A program made the position numbers and the translations under genes. This document shows, piece by piece, positions 7,741 through 18,052 of a stretch of 64,000 nucleotides of DNA (the stretch's first letter is position 1; the number at the start of each line of letters is the position of its first letter). The stretch lies in assembly GCF_000278255.1 (NCBI RefSeq), contig NZ_JH725083.1, positions 1-64,000 on the forward strand. Reading direction: 5' to 3'. The notes beneath the pieces were generated by a model. The model saw nothing but the letters and a program-made list of their open reading frames with translations, was not told the origin of the DNA and searched no databases. Origin of the DNA: Bartonella melophagi K-2C. GTDB taxonomy: Bacteria; Pseudomonadota; Alphaproteobacteria; Rhizobiales; Rhizobiaceae.

Positions 7741-8983
7741 AGAGCACCAACATACTGTAGTTACAACTGAATAAAAAAATAATTTATGTTATTTTCCTTG
7801 ATGAAAGATTTATATAACATTGACTTTGTAAAATTTTGCATTCATTTCTAAAATTGCATTATTAGCTTTTGTTACCAAAATATATGATATAGTATCGTGT
7901 ACAGGCGTTATTTATTTTCTTTTCATAAAAAACTAGATTTCCAATTTGTTTTGTAAAAATTCTCTCATTTTGTAAATACATAGGAATAAACGCAGTTATG
8001 AAAGGAAGCATGATCAATAATCACAATTAGGGTAATGAATTGATATTCAAGGTATTATATAGCTATTTGTTTTAACGTTTTATTATGAAAGAAATTTCAA
8101 ATCTTAAGTGTTTTAATGGATTCTATGTGCCTTAATACCTTAAACTAAATTATATTTTACGTTTTTTAGATGATTTGGGTGAATATAAAAAGGACCAATT
8201 GTAATTTGTGTTCATAAGGTAGACCTTATACATTTTGTTTTTATGCTATTTAATGCGTGATGTAAAAGTTTAGATAACGATCTTTCATTTCAGTATTTTT
8301 GATTATTTTTTCGATTGTTTGTTGTTATTTTAGGTGGTGCTAATTTTGTGGCTTATATTGAAGAAGAATGAAAGCCGAAAAAATAAACGCGCGTTTTCAG
8401 TGAGAAGGTTAAATAGTTTTTTTACCTTTCAGATATTGTAAATAGAATTCGAAATAAATCTTATAAGATTGAGCAGGATATTAGTGGATAAAATTGCTAT
8501 CAACGTGTGATACTATATTTGAATTTGTATTGATCAAATCATTATGTTGAGGTGTAAGTTCATAAATAAGTTATCTAGGAAAAAATATGGTGCAAAGTTG
8601 GCTTTTAATATTATGAAATATATCTCAATGTGATTTCACTATAGCATAATAAGCACAAGAAAAATGTAATTTAAGATACAACATTGTTAAGATAATTGTT
8701 AGAGGGTGTTTATATGCAACAGTAAGATTGAGATGAAAAAATGTTATATAAACTAGATATCTCTTTACACATTGCTAAAAGTATTGTGGCATGTAAAATT
8801 GAGAAAAATAGATTAAGACTTGTATTATTGGGTGTGTAAGTTTGTATATCGGTATAATGAACATATTGAGTCTAACTTAAAAAGCACAAATGATAGCAAT
8901 AGGTAGGCTTTTCTAGATGAAAATGATAATAAATTTGATTTTATATGGAAAGCAATTACGATTAAAAATAAAAAATTAAAATA
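7741..8983. other. 1.2-kb non-coding gap with possible gene decay
   Basis: There is no intact gene. At 8355-8480 short open stretches in neighbouring frames (one reading KKNESRKNKRAFSVRRLNSFF, another FFYLSDIVNRIRNKSY) end in stops and look like the remains of a basic protein. I cannot name its family and no full frame can be rebuilt by eye. The rest is AT-rich with many stops in all frames. Confidence 0.5.
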
Positions 8984-9838
8984 ATGGCAAAAAAACGAAA
9001 AACGCGCAAAACGAAAGTCATAAAAAAGCGTAGTATTATTATAACATTTTTCTTAATAAATTGCCGTTTTCTGCTTTGGTTAGTAAAATGGCTTTATCGT
9101 CGTACGCGCATAAATGCTTTATTGGTTATAGGCTTTTTCTTTTTTATTATCAGTTTTGTTTTTTTTGCTTTCAATGCTTTATTTTCACAAATAAAAATGC
9201 GTCAGGATAGCTTCATTGAAATGAGCTTAGCGGCGGTTCCGACTGTTATACAGAATTTTATTTTACTTAAAGAACGCGCTACATCTCAAGAAAATACTTT
9301 TGTTATTCCTATACCTGCTACAAAGAGTTTGCATCAAAATTTATCTTTCAATTCTTTGCAGAGTGCTTTACCGGAGGATTTGTTGGAAATACAAAAAAAA
9401 TTAGCAGAACTTGGATTGTATGATGGTCCTTTAGATGGTGTGGATAATCTTAAGATGCGTCGCGCTATAGAGCTTTGGAAACAACAAACTGTTAATAAAA
9501 CTTTGCCAGTGCAAAAAGATATTGTATCAAAGCATCCGAGAGATGAAGTTGCTAAACTCATTGAGCGTAGCGAAGTAGAGATAGCAAATAATCCGATAAC
9601 AACAAGTGATTTAACTCACTCAGAGGAAGTTATTTTAAAGCCTCTTGTTACAGATATTATACGGGTACAGGAAGCTTTACGTATGTTTGGTAGCCAAGAG
9701 GTGACAATCACTGGTATAGAAGATGAAAAAACTATGCGTGCTTTAAAACAGTTTCAAAAAATATTTAATCTTCCCATAACAGGTAAGATTGATCGTAAAG
9801 TTTTGCTCAAAATGCATGAAGTTGGTTTGCTGAGTTGA
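8984..9838 (+). CDS. Membrane-anchored protein with two peptidoglycan-binding domains
   Basis: This 284-residue protein starts with a very basic segment (residues 2-16), followed by hydrophobic stretches at about 20-37 and 43-68, so it is held in the inner membrane. The rest is probably periplasmic and contains two PG_binding_1-type domains: about 130-165 (LLEIQKKLAELGLYDGPLDGVDNLKMRRAIELWK) and about 222-282 (IIRVQEALRMFGSQEVTITGIEDEKTMRALKQFQ, ending with ITGKIDRKVLLKM). No catalytic domain is present, so it most likely ties the membrane to the cell wall. Rhizobiales genomes have similar uncharacterised proteins. The ribosome site is weak. Confidence 0.75.
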   Translation: MAKKRKTRKTKVIKKRSIIITFFLINCRFLLWLVKWLYRRTRINALLVIGFFFFIISFVFFAFNALFSQIKMRQDSFIEMSLAAVPTVIQNFILLKERATSQENTFVIPIPATKSLHQNLSFNSLQSALPEDLLEIQKKLAELGLYDGPLDGVDNLKMRRAIELWKQQTVNKTLPVQKDIVSKHPRDEVAKLIERSEVEIANNPITTSDLTHSEEVILKPLVTDIIRVQEALRMFGSQEVTITGIEDEKTMRALKQFQKIFNLPITGKIDRKVLLKMHEVGLLS

Positions 9839-11027
9839 AAATAATTCTTTCTATAGATTCCTTATTTTTTGATTTGGGTTTTATAACTTATAATTTAGAT
9901 TCCATAGAAGTAAATTGAGACTAGAATTTTTAAAAGTAAATATAAATATTGTTTATCTAAAATTTTTGGATATCTGCTCTTGTTTGTTCTATTAGAAATA
10001 AAGCTGAGGATACTATTGAACATAGTATGTTTTAAGTAAAGTAAGAAGCAGTTTTCAACTTTGTTAGTTAGTTATAAATGTTTATTGATTTGTGTTTACA
10101 CAGGACAATTTTCATTTCTTTAAAAGAGTGTTTATAAATATCTTATTGAAGTTTTTTGATTTTAAAAAAGGATCTTAGGTTGTTTAAAATTGAGAATAAG
10201 AAGCTATATGTGATTTCTATTTGAAGTTGATTAAGATTAAAAATTATCATTCTGATATGCTTTTATTTACTCTTAATAGAAATAGAATGATTGTGTAGTT
10301 GAAGGATGATATAATTTTTGTTCATTAAATGTGTAAAAAGTTGCAGTTGGAGAAAGATTTTTTACAAGTAGGGCAGGGGAAAATACATAAAAGTAATGCT
10401 TTTTAAGTCATAAAAATTGAAATGATATCACTTTTACTTTTTGATTGTTTGAGTTTTATTATTTGTACTCAATTCTCAATGATAAAGTTGGGTATAATGT
10501 ATAACACTATTCAGGCATTAAAGCTGCAGAAAATAATACCTTTATGCGTGTAAACTGACAGTGGTTAAAATTGTATTATTATCTAGATTGGTTAAGTGGG
10601 CTACACCCTTTTCAAGATTACATTTATAGTCTTTAAGAAGAAAAGGGACAATATGTTGGTGAGAAGCGATCATTTGGATCTAGATCAACAAGTTGATGGG
10701 GCTTTTCCACTTTGTCGGTATAGTGTTTTGCGCGTAATAAGATGCCGACAATAAAATACAAATATGAACGAATAGGAAGTATCGATATCTTTTTAGAAAG
10801 AGAAGCGTAAATAAATTTAGTCACGGCTTTTATTTTCTTGGATTAAGAGTTTGTTTTATGCATGGTGTGTGGGAAGTGTGTTATGTTGTTGTAGAGATAA
10901 TTAGGGTATCATATAAGTTAGATTTTTTTGAATTTGTCATTCAAGTCAGGTACTACTTTATGATTTTGCGTAAATAAAAATTCTATTGTTCATTTTCTAT
11001 TCAGGTAAAGTAGATTATAAGCTATTT
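9839..11027. other. 1.2-kb non-coding, AT-rich gap
   Basis: No convincing gene is present. A 63-codon minus-strand frame at 10633-10824 lacks a ribosome site and any known motif. The right end must contain the feuN promoter, but no clear boxes can be chosen. Confidence 0.55.
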
Positions 11028-11264
11028 ATGATAGAAAAAATTTTCTTATTTATAATGTTCTTAAGTGTCATCAGTGTAGATTCTGTTTTAGCTGCCGATT
11101 GTGCTGAGGTGGGTAAAAAAGTTTCTAGCCGTCAAGGAGGAACGTTGACACGCTCAACGCCAATTGTGCGAGATGGCGAAAATATGTGTGTGGTTGTAAT
11201 TGTAATGCCTGCTCATAATGGTAAGAAACCACGTCGTGTTGAAGTTGTTGTTCCTGCTGATTAA
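11028..11264 (+). CDS. feuN: FeuN-like small periplasmic modulator of FeuPQ
   Basis: This 78-residue protein has a signal peptide (cleavage near VLA|ADC, about residue 22) and a short mature part with two Cys (DCAEVGKKV and ENMCVVVIV), ending in HNGKKPRRVEVVVP. It sits 20 bases before the feuP response-regulator gene. In Sinorhizobium meliloti a small periplasmic protein, FeuN, is encoded next to feuPQ and restrains FeuPQ signalling; the size, signal peptide and position here match that role. I chose ATG 11028; an in-frame TTG at 10986 would put 14 residues before the signal peptide. The link to FeuN rests on context and size, not on an alignment. Confidence 0.65.
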   Translation: MIEKIFLFIMFLSVISVDSVLAADCAEVGKKVSSRQGGTLTRSTPIVRDGENMCVVVIVMPAHNGKKPRRVEVVVPAD

Positions 11265-11284
11265 TTTTTTGTGCAGGTATAGTG

Positions 11285-11953
11285 ATGCGCATTCTAATTG
11301 TTGAAGATGACCGAGATCTTAATGATCAATTAGCAGAAGCTTTTAAAAATGCAGGATATGTTTTTGATTGTGCTTTTGATGGTGAAGAAGCTTATTTTTT
11401 AGGAAGTACAGAGCCTTACGATGCTGTGGTTCTTGATATTGGTTTACCACATATGGATGGGATTCGTGTTGTTGAGAAATGGCGCCAAGAGGGGTATTCC
11501 ATGCCTGTTTTAATGCTAACAGCACGTGATCGTTGGTCTGATAAAGTACGTGGCATTGATGCGGGTGCTGATGATTATGTTGTTAAACCGTTCCATATAG
11601 AAGAGGTAATAGCACGATTGCGGGCGTTAATTCGTCGAGCTGCAGGCCATGCAACAAATTCATTATCTTGTGGGAGTGTTTTGTTGGATACTAAGACTTC
11701 TCGTGTTTTTGTTGATGGTCAATTGATTAAATTGACGTCACATGAGTTTAGACTTCTTTCTTACCTTATGCACCATTGTGATCAAATCATTTCAAGAACA
11801 AAGCTTATCGAACATCTTTATGATCAGGATTTTGATAAAGATTCGAATACGATTGAAGTTTTTGTAGGGCGATTACGAAAAAAGCTTGGAGTAGATTTGA
11901 TAGAGACTATTCGTGGAATGGGTTATCGGGTAAAAACATTAGGTGACAAATGA
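11285..11953 (+). CDS. feuP: OmpR-family response regulator FeuP
   Basis: This 222-residue regulator has a receiver domain (about 1-118) with acidic pocket ED at 7-8, phospho-acceptor D51 in VVLDIGLPHMDG and the Lys of DDYVVKPFH, followed by an OmpR/PhoB winged-helix domain (about 128-220; LTSHEFRLLSYLM, then TIEVFVGRLRKKLG). FeuPQ pairs in Rhizobiales control envelope functions; the pair was first described for iron uptake in Rhizobium leguminosarum and later for osmoadaptation genes in S. meliloti. A GTG codon directly upstream (11282) is an alternative start. The stop overlaps feuQ by four bases, so the two proteins are coupled. Confidence 0.82.
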   Translation: MRILIVEDDRDLNDQLAEAFKNAGYVFDCAFDGEEAYFLGSTEPYDAVVLDIGLPHMDGIRVVEKWRQEGYSMPVLMLTARDRWSDKVRGIDAGADDYVVKPFHIEEVIARLRALIRRAAGHATNSLSCGSVLLDTKTSRVFVDGQLIKLTSHEFRLLSYLMHHCDQIISRTKLIEHLYDQDFDKDSNTIEVFVGRLRKKLGVDLIETIRGMGYRVKTLGDK

Positions 11954-13362
11954 CAGCCTTGAAGAACAATAGCCAATTTAAGAAGTTCTTTTATTTTGTT
12001 AGTAACTCTCTCAGCTTACGTGTTATGATTTTATCTACATTATGGGTTACTATCTCGGTTTCGTCTATTTCAGCAATCAGTATTTTATTTTATCAGCGCT
12101 CAAGTGAACAAAGTCTATGTCGTATTCTTTCTGCTCAGCTTTATAGTCTTATTGCAACTGTAACTGTAACACCTGAGGGGTATTTAAAAGGAGGTCTTGG
12201 ATTTGATGATATTCGTTATTCAGATTCCACATCAGGGTGGTATTGGGAAGTAGTTTCTGTATCACCTGATTTACATGGAAGATTGGTATCACCGTCATTA
12301 GGAACTAAAAAAATTTTTTCACCAAGCGATGTTGATGTACCTTTTGACAATCAATTCTTTCGTTCTTATCGAATAAAAGGGGATGATGGTAAGAACCTAC
12401 AGGTTATTGAAAGCGATATTGTTTTAGATAATCAGAATAGGGTTGCACGTTTTCGCCTCGTTGGGAATATTGATGAAGCGCATGCGCAAGTAAAAGAGTT
12501 CAAGCAAACTTTACAAATTTTTCTTTGGAGTTTTGGTATAGGCAGTGTTCTTATCAATATTGCTGTTATTTTTTTTAGTTTTCAACCATTAAAACGGATT
12601 CGACAAACATTGAATGATATTCGTGAAGGTAAAGCTGATTATGTCAATACGGATTTATTGAGTGAAGTTATGCCATTGGCACAAGAAATGAATGCTCTTA
12701 TTAATAATAATCAGCGTATTATTGAACGATTTCGGATGCAGGTTGGTAATCTTGCTCATTCATTGAAGACACCTTTATCAGTTATCATGAATGAAACTGA
12801 TAAAATGAGCGGAAAACAGGCTGTTTTATTATGTGAACAAGCTAAAATAATGCAGGCTCAAATCAATCATTATCTACAACGTTCTCGGATTGCGGCGCAG
12901 TGCAACAGTATTATTAATCACACATCTGTTCGCAAAGTGCTCGATCGTTTGGTGCGGGTCATGGAAAAGCTCAATCCTGATAAACATATTCAATTTATCA
13001 TGGATATTGATGATATTGTTTTTTCTGGTGAAAAGGAAGATTTAGAGGAAATTGTCGGTAATTTGGTTGAGAATGCTGCTCAATGGTCTCGCACCCAAAT
13101 TTTAATTTGCTGTAGTTTAGAAGAGGGTGTTGAAGAGGAAACATTCTTTAATATCATTATCGAAGATGATGGTCCTGGTTTAACAGAAGAGCAAATGGAT
13201 AAAGCTTTAAAAAGAGGACAGCGACTTGATGAAAGTAAACCGGGAACAGGATTAGGATTAGCGATCGTTTCGGATATAGTCAGTGAATATGGGGGAAGTC
13301 TTTCTTTATCGTGTTCTAAATTGGGTGGATTATATACAAAAATTTTATTGCCAAGGCGGTAA
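11950..13362 (+). CDS. feuQ: Sensor histidine kinase FeuQ
   Basis: This 470-residue inner-membrane kinase has membrane helices at about 25-47 and 188-210 enclosing a periplasmic sensor domain, then a HAMP-like linker. The dimerisation box is GNLAHSLKTPLSV with phospho-acceptor H270, the PhoQ-like HSLKTPL variant. The ATP-binding domain has LVENAAQWS (N box), DDGPGL (G1) and GTGLGLAIV (G2), so it looks active. The start overlaps the feuP stop (ATGA). The periplasmic domain is where a FeuN-type modulator would be expected to act. Confidence 0.82.
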   Translation: MTALKNNSQFKKFFYFVSNSLSLRVMILSTLWVTISVSSISAISILFYQRSSEQSLCRILSAQLYSLIATVTVTPEGYLKGGLGFDDIRYSDSTSGWYWEVVSVSPDLHGRLVSPSLGTKKIFSPSDVDVPFDNQFFRSYRIKGDDGKNLQVIESDIVLDNQNRVARFRLVGNIDEAHAQVKEFKQTLQIFLWSFGIGSVLINIAVIFFSFQPLKRIRQTLNDIREGKADYVNTDLLSEVMPLAQEMNALINNNQRIIERFRMQVGNLAHSLKTPLSVIMNETDKMSGKQAVLLCEQAKIMQAQINHYLQRSRIAAQCNSIINHTSVRKVLDRLVRVMEKLNPDKHIQFIMDIDDIVFSGEKEDLEEIVGNLVENAAQWSRTQILICCSLEEGVEEETFFNIIIEDDGPGLTEEQMDKALKRGQRLDESKPGTGLGLAIVSDIVSEYGGSLSLSCSKLGGLYTKILLPRR

Positions 13363-13907
13363 ATATATTTTTTCTAAGAGGCACGTATATTAGAATTAAT
13401 AAATGGAGTAGTATTTTCATACAACGCATTGAGGTAAAAAAGTCATTTTTTGTATGTTAGGACGGTGTTTGTATACACTAAAGATCTATAAGGGGAGTTT
13501 TTATTATACTTTGTATATGTGAGTAAAATTAATAATGAATTTTGCTCGATCATAATGCAAAAGTGGCTTTGTTTTCATGGGTTTTTTAATGCTTTTATTT
13601 TTGGCAAGTCATTACAAAATTTGTAAAGGATATAATGTATTATTAGAGGATGTTGGATACTGGAAAAATCACTTGAATATTTATACGAGGTAAGTATTCC
13701 TAAAAATGGTGATATTAGGATTATTTTATCCAAGTTGGTTTGAAAATTGTTATCAATACAGTTTTTTATCTTCAATGATACGTTACAAACAGTTTATAAA
13801 AGTATATGCCGCAATTCTAATGGAAACTAGGGGATTTCTTACATGAATTACAAAGTAAAGAAGAGCAGATTATAGCTTTTTAATTATTATAATGATATTA
13901 CAGTAAT
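13363..13907. other. 545-base non-coding gap before the ccm genes
   Basis: I see nothing convincing here. A 66-codon minus-strand frame at 13575-13775 has no ribosome site or known motif. The ccmI promoter should lie at the right end but cannot be identified by eye. Confidence 0.55.
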
Positions 13908-14744
13908 ATGCTACTATTAATTTTAGCTGCGTTTTTTCTCATTCTTTTAACAATTGCTATCTTTTTTTTGCTGCATTTTGACTATGGATCTAAAAAAGAT
14001 AGGCAAGTTCTGATTATGAATAAGGGCAAAAATCAGATTCATAGAATTGAATCTGGTTTTGAACATAACTTCATTGATAAAGAGCGCATACAAGAAGTAC
14101 ATCTTGAATTACCCAGTACAGCTATTTCTGTTGAAACACAGAGGGGTCTTGTACAAAAACCTTATAAGCATCGTAAAGGCCTTTATGTTTTAAAGGCATT
14201 TGTTATTTTATTTGTTCCATTTGTAACGTGCGGTATTTACAGTTTAACAGGCAGTCCAGGAGCCAAAAGTTATTTTTTTAATGAATTAATGGATAAGGAT
14301 CCACAAACGTTAAATAGGCATGAGAAACTTGTACGTTTACAAACGCTTTTTTTTCGCATGCCGAATGATGGCAAGATAGCAGATGTTTTAGCAATCAGTT
14401 ATTTTGAGGAAGGTCTTTTTCAGGATGCGGTGAATATTTATTTAGATGCACTTCGTTTGAATGGAGAAACAGCTCCAAGGTTGATGGGATATGGTCTAGC
14501 GTTGGTTGGTTATGAAGGCGGAATAATTACACAAGAGGCGCAGAATGCTTTTCAAAAGGCTGCAGATTTAGCTCCAGATGATTTTTATCCTCGTTTATTT
14601 TTAGCTGATGCACTTTGTCAGGCTGGTAAGCCTGAACAGGCAGTCCAGCTTTTACAAAATTTTCTCGATACAATGTCTAAGGATGTTCCAGGACGATCCC
14701 GTATTGAAGCAATGATAGTTCAGTTACGTAATACATGTAATTAG
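13908..14744 (+). CDS. ccmI: Cytochrome c biogenesis protein CcmI (CycH)
   Basis: This 278-residue protein belongs to the cytochrome c maturation system I, where CcmI holds apocytochrome c and passes it to the CcmF/CcmH heme-ligation complex. It has two membrane helices (about 2-23 and 93-113) joined by a cytoplasmic loop, and a periplasmic TPR-like part (about 150-270), as in CycH of rhizobia. It is shorter than many homologues (often 350-400 residues). It is the first of the ccm genes here; 194 bases separate it from ccmE. Confidence 0.85.
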   Translation: MLLLILAAFFLILLTIAIFFLLHFDYGSKKDRQVLIMNKGKNQIHRIESGFEHNFIDKERIQEVHLELPSTAISVETQRGLVQKPYKHRKGLYVLKAFVILFVPFVTCGIYSLTGSPGAKSYFFNELMDKDPQTLNRHEKLVRLQTLFFRMPNDGKIADVLAISYFEEGLFQDAVNIYLDALRLNGETAPRLMGYGLALVGYEGGIITQEAQNAFQKAADLAPDDFYPRLFLADALCQAGKPEQAVQLLQNFLDTMSKDVPGRSRIEAMIVQLRNTCN

Positions 14745-14938
14745 AATGTCAAAGAAGTGAATTGGAACAGCTTAAAACTATTGAAACAAATGGGCTTATT
14801 GAGTAGTAAAATTAGATAAGCAAATTGATTAGTGTACAGGATACGGAAAAAGCTATCTAAAAAGGTGAAGTATATGAATGATTAAATTGTACTTATGTAT
14901 ATCACGTAATTTATGAAAATATTTTTTGTAAATAGGCT

Positions 14939-15436
14939 ATGAACAGTCAATCTTTAAAGAGTCTCCCTTCACTTAAACTTATTTTGAAAAAGCGGAAAAA
15001 AAAACGCTTGCTACTCGTTTTATTATGTCTTTTTATACTGGCAATTGCAGCAGGTTTTTTATTGTATGCAATGCGTAATGCTGCAAGTTTTTTCCGAACG
15101 CCGTCTGAGATCACTAGGGAGGATATTTTAACAGGTCACTCTTTGCGTCTAGGTGGTTTTGTTGAAAAAAGGACCGTTGAATACAGTGACAAAATGAAAG
15201 TAACTTTTTTCGTGACTGATCATTCAAAGCGCCAAAAAGTAGTTTTCAATGGTATATTACCAGATCTATTTCGTGAAGGGCAGGGTGTTATCGTAGAAGG
15301 ATATTTTAATAAACAGAGGCTTTTTATAGGCACGCGTGTTTTAGCAAAACATAATGAGACTTATATGTCTAAGGAAACGGCTAGTCACTTAAAAAAGCGT
15401 CATAGTATGGAGAGGGCATTTGATCGTGCTCGTTGA
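14939..15436 (+). CDS. ccmE: Periplasmic heme chaperone CcmE
   Basis: This 165-residue protein binds heme covalently in the periplasm and hands it to CcmF for attachment to cytochrome c. A membrane anchor lies at about 23-44, after a very basic start. The beta-barrel domain follows ([34 protein letters not shown]). The heme-binding motif is [12 protein letters not shown] with H138 (covalent heme) and Y142. The last 17 bases overlap ccmF. Confidence 0.95.
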   Translation: MNSQSLKSLPSLKLILKKRKKKRLLLVLLCLFILAIAAGFLLYAMRNAASFFRTPSEITREDILTGHSLRLGGFVEKRTVEYSDKMKVTFFVTDHSKRQKVVFNGILPDLFREGQGVIVEGYFNKQRLFIGTRVLAKHNETYMSKETASHLKKRHSMERAFDRAR

Positions 15437-17369
15437 ATTGGGTCATATTTTTTTAGCTTCGGCATTTGCGGTTAGTTTATTGCAGGCTTTTTTACCTATT
15501 TGGGGTATTTTGTGGGCAGAGCGCTCATTGATGCGGATAGTGGGACCGCTGGCGTATATCATCTTTATATTATTGTTCTTGTCTTTTTCAATTATTGTAC
15601 ATGCCTATATGGTATCTGATTTTTCTGTTCTGAATGTTGTTGAGAACTCTCATTCAGAAAAACCAATGTTTTATAAGGTCATTGGTGTTTGGAGTAATCA
15701 CGAAGGATCAATGTTATTATGGGTTTTAATTCTAGCTTTTTTTAGTGCATTAGTGGCATTGTTTAGTCATCAACTGCCAGAAAAATTTAAGGCATTAGTT
15801 TTAAGTTGCCAAAGTTGGATTACAAGTGCTTTTCTTTTATTTATTCTTTTTTTGTCCAACCCATTTGTACGTATTAGTCCACCAGCATTACAAGGAAATG
15901 ACCTTAATCCTCTTTTACAGGATAATGCTTTAGCAATTCATCCACCACTTCTTTATTTAGGCTATGTTGGTTTTTCAGTTTGTTTTTCTTTTTCAATAGC
16001 TGCATTAATTACAGGATATGTTGATAGAGTTTGGGCACGTTGGGTACGGCCATGGATTCTTCTCTCATGGTTTTTTTTAACGCTTGGGATTATGGTTGGT
16101 TCATATTGGGCTTATTATGAACTTGGCTGGGGTGGTTATTGGTTTTGGGATCCCGTTGAGAATGTTTCACTTATGCCTTGGCTTTCAGGAACGGCTTTCT
16201 TGCATTCTGCTATTGTTCTTGAAAAGCGAAATGCCTTAAAAAGTTGGACTTTGTTTTTAGCCATTCTTACTTTTTCTCTTTCTCTTATGGGGACTTTTCT
16301 TGTTCGTTCGGGTATTTTAATGTCTGTTCATAGTTTTGCTGTTGACCCAGCACGTGGGCAGGCAATTCTTGCTATTTTGCTTTTTTTCATAAGTGGGGCT
16401 TTTTTGCTCTTTGCTTTGCGTGTACCTGTTTTGAAAATAGGTAGTTTTTTTCAACCAATTTCGCGCGAAGGTTTTATTGTTTTAAATAATTTATTTCTCA
16501 CCACAGCGACAGCAACAGTGTTAGTTGGTACAGTTTATCCTTACTTTATTGAAGCATTAACTGGACAAAAAATTTCTGTAGGTGCTCATTTTTTTAAACT
16601 TACATTTGGGCCTTTAATGGTGGTGCTATTATTGTTGGTTCCATTTGGGCCAGTAATAGCATGGAAGCGCGGCGATTTTCTTGCAGTTTTTGAGCGGTTG
16701 TGGTTTGTTTTTGTATTAGTTTGCATGGCTTGTTTTATCACATTTTATACAACGTCTTGGCGTGATATTTTTGCAGCTTTGGGAGTTGGGCTTTCAATTT
16801 TTGTTTTCTTGGGTAGTTTAGCTGGTCTTTGGGTGAAGAGCGGTCATCGAAAAACACCCGTGCTGATACGAGCTAGGAGATTTTGTGGGTTACCGTGGTC
16901 TGTTTTTGGAGCTGCATTGGCACATATGGGATTAGGGGTTACATTATTTGGTATTGTTTGTGTTGCAACTTTTGAGCAAGAACAGATGTTAACCATGCAA
17001 ATAGGGGATACGGTTACAATAGCTGGTAAAACTATTCGTTTTGATGCATTACGTAATGTTGCTTTCTCAAATTATTCTGAAATGCAATTTGATTTTAAAA
17101 TATATAAAAATCAGAAATCTGTGCGCAACATAACGGCATCAAAAAGATTTTACTCAAGTAAAAATATATCAACGACAAAAGTTGGTATTAAAAGTTATGG
17201 TTTTTCTCAATTTTATGTTGAACCAGGTCGGATAAGTGATCAAGGTCTTGATGTATATATACGGTGGAAACCTTACGTGATCTGTATTTGGTTTGGTGCA
17301 TTGATGATGGCAATTGGTGGTTGTTTTTCCTTTTTAGGTTATTGGTTACGTATAAGGATGCATCAATGA
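15420..17369 (+). CDS. ccmF: Heme lyase subunit CcmF
   Basis: This 649-residue, many-span membrane protein attaches heme to the CXXCH motif of apocytochrome c. The tryptophan-rich periplasmic heme domain is plain: [19 protein letters not shown] (about 238-256), and the flanking HPPLLYLGY (about 178) and [14 protein letters not shown] (about 298) motifs carry the conserved His residues. Family length is about 650. The start is TTG 15420 or GTG 15426; both are within ccmE and follow GGAGAGG at 15409-15415. It is translationally coupled to ccmE; ccmH follows after 39 bases. Confidence 0.95.
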   Translation: MIVLVELGHIFLASAFAVSLLQAFLPIWGILWAERSLMRIVGPLAYIIFILLFLSFSIIVHAYMVSDFSVLNVVENSHSEKPMFYKVIGVWSNHEGSMLLWVLILAFFSALVALFSHQLPEKFKALVLSCQSWITSAFLLFILFLSNPFVRISPPALQGNDLNPLLQDNALAIHPPLLYLGYVGFSVCFSFSIAALITGYVDRVWARWVRPWILLSWFFLTLGIMVGSYWAYYELGWGGYWFWDPVENVSLMPWLSGTAFLHSAIVLEKRNALKSWTLFLAILTFSLSLMGTFLVRSGILMSVHSFAVDPARGQAILAILLFFISGAFLLFALRVPVLKIGSFFQPISREGFIVLNNLFLTTATATVLVGTVYPYFIEALTGQKISVGAHFFKLTFGPLMVVLLLLVPFGPVIAWKRGDFLAVFERLWFVFVLVCMACFITFYTTSWRDIFAALGVGLSIFVFLGSLAGLWVKSGHRKTPVLIRARRFCGLPWSVFGAALAHMGLGVTLFGIVCVATFEQEQMLTMQIGDTVTIAGKTIRFDALRNVAFSNYSEMQFDFKIYKNQKSVRNITASKRFYSSKNISTTKVGIKSYGFSQFYVEPGRISDQGLDVYIRWKPYVICIWFGALMMAIGGCFSFLGYWLRIRMHQ

Positions 17370-17408
17370 GTAATTTCCAATTTTAAATATTTTTGAAAGA
17401 GTATTGCG

Positions 17409-17840
17409 GTGAAAAGGTTTTTCTTTTGGGCTTTTATTTTTTGTGTTATCCTTTCTCCTATACAATTTGTGATAGCAGTAGAGCCACATGAGATTTTAGA
17501 AGACCCAATACTTGAATCACGGGCTCGTAATATTTCATCACGGTTGCGTTGCCCAGTTTGCTACAATCAATCGATTAATGATTCAAATGCTCCATTGGCA
17601 CATGATTTACGCCTTTTAATACGTGAACGCTTAAAAGCAGGCGATAGTGATCGACAGATTATTGATTTCCTTGTTGAAAAATATGGTGAATTTATTTTAT
17701 TAGAATTACCATTCAATAAAGTAACGTGGTTTTTATGGTTGTTTCCTCTGATATTTCTTATCATTGGTATAAGTATTATATTTTTTCAGATAAAATGCCG
17801 CAAGTGCTCAAAATTAATCGCTTTCAAAACTAATAAATAG
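17409..17840 (+). CDS. ccmH: Cytochrome c maturation thiol oxidoreductase CcmH
   Basis: This 143-residue membrane-anchored protein keeps the apocytochrome CXXCH cysteines reduced for heme attachment. It has a signal peptide (about 1-23), the LRCPVCYNQSI motif with C48 and C51, and one C-terminal membrane helix (about 103-124), the canonical layout of the short CcmH (CcmL) type. The start codon is GTG. It ends the ccm run, and ccmABCD and ccmG are not in this window. Confidence 0.93.
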   Translation: MKRFFFWAFIFCVILSPIQFVIAVEPHEILEDPILESRARNISSRLRCPVCYNQSINDSNAPLAHDLRLLIRERLKAGDSDRQIIDFLVEKYGEFILLELPFNKVTWFLWLFPLIFLIIGISIIFFQIKCRKCSKLIAFKTNK

Positions 17841-18052
17841 AGATGACTAAAATATTATCAAAGTGAAGTAAATTATATACAGAAAAGGAGTTTGGTCTGT
17901 TTAGATTAATGTTTTGGCTCTATCTATTATTATGAATTGTTGTTTGTCTAACCTTACAAAACTTTAACGATTTAGACAGAAAACGGTAAGGTCTGTTGTT
18001 TTATTACTAATTTCAATAAAGACCTCAATATTACTGAATAGGAGCACACAAA

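Noticed and set aside
10633-10824. 63-codon minus-strand open frame
   Set aside because: No ribosome site or known motif; could be a remnant but nothing supports a gene.
13575-13775. 66-codon minus-strand open frame before ccmI
   Set aside because: No ribosome site and AT-driven composition (Ile/Lys/Asn-rich).
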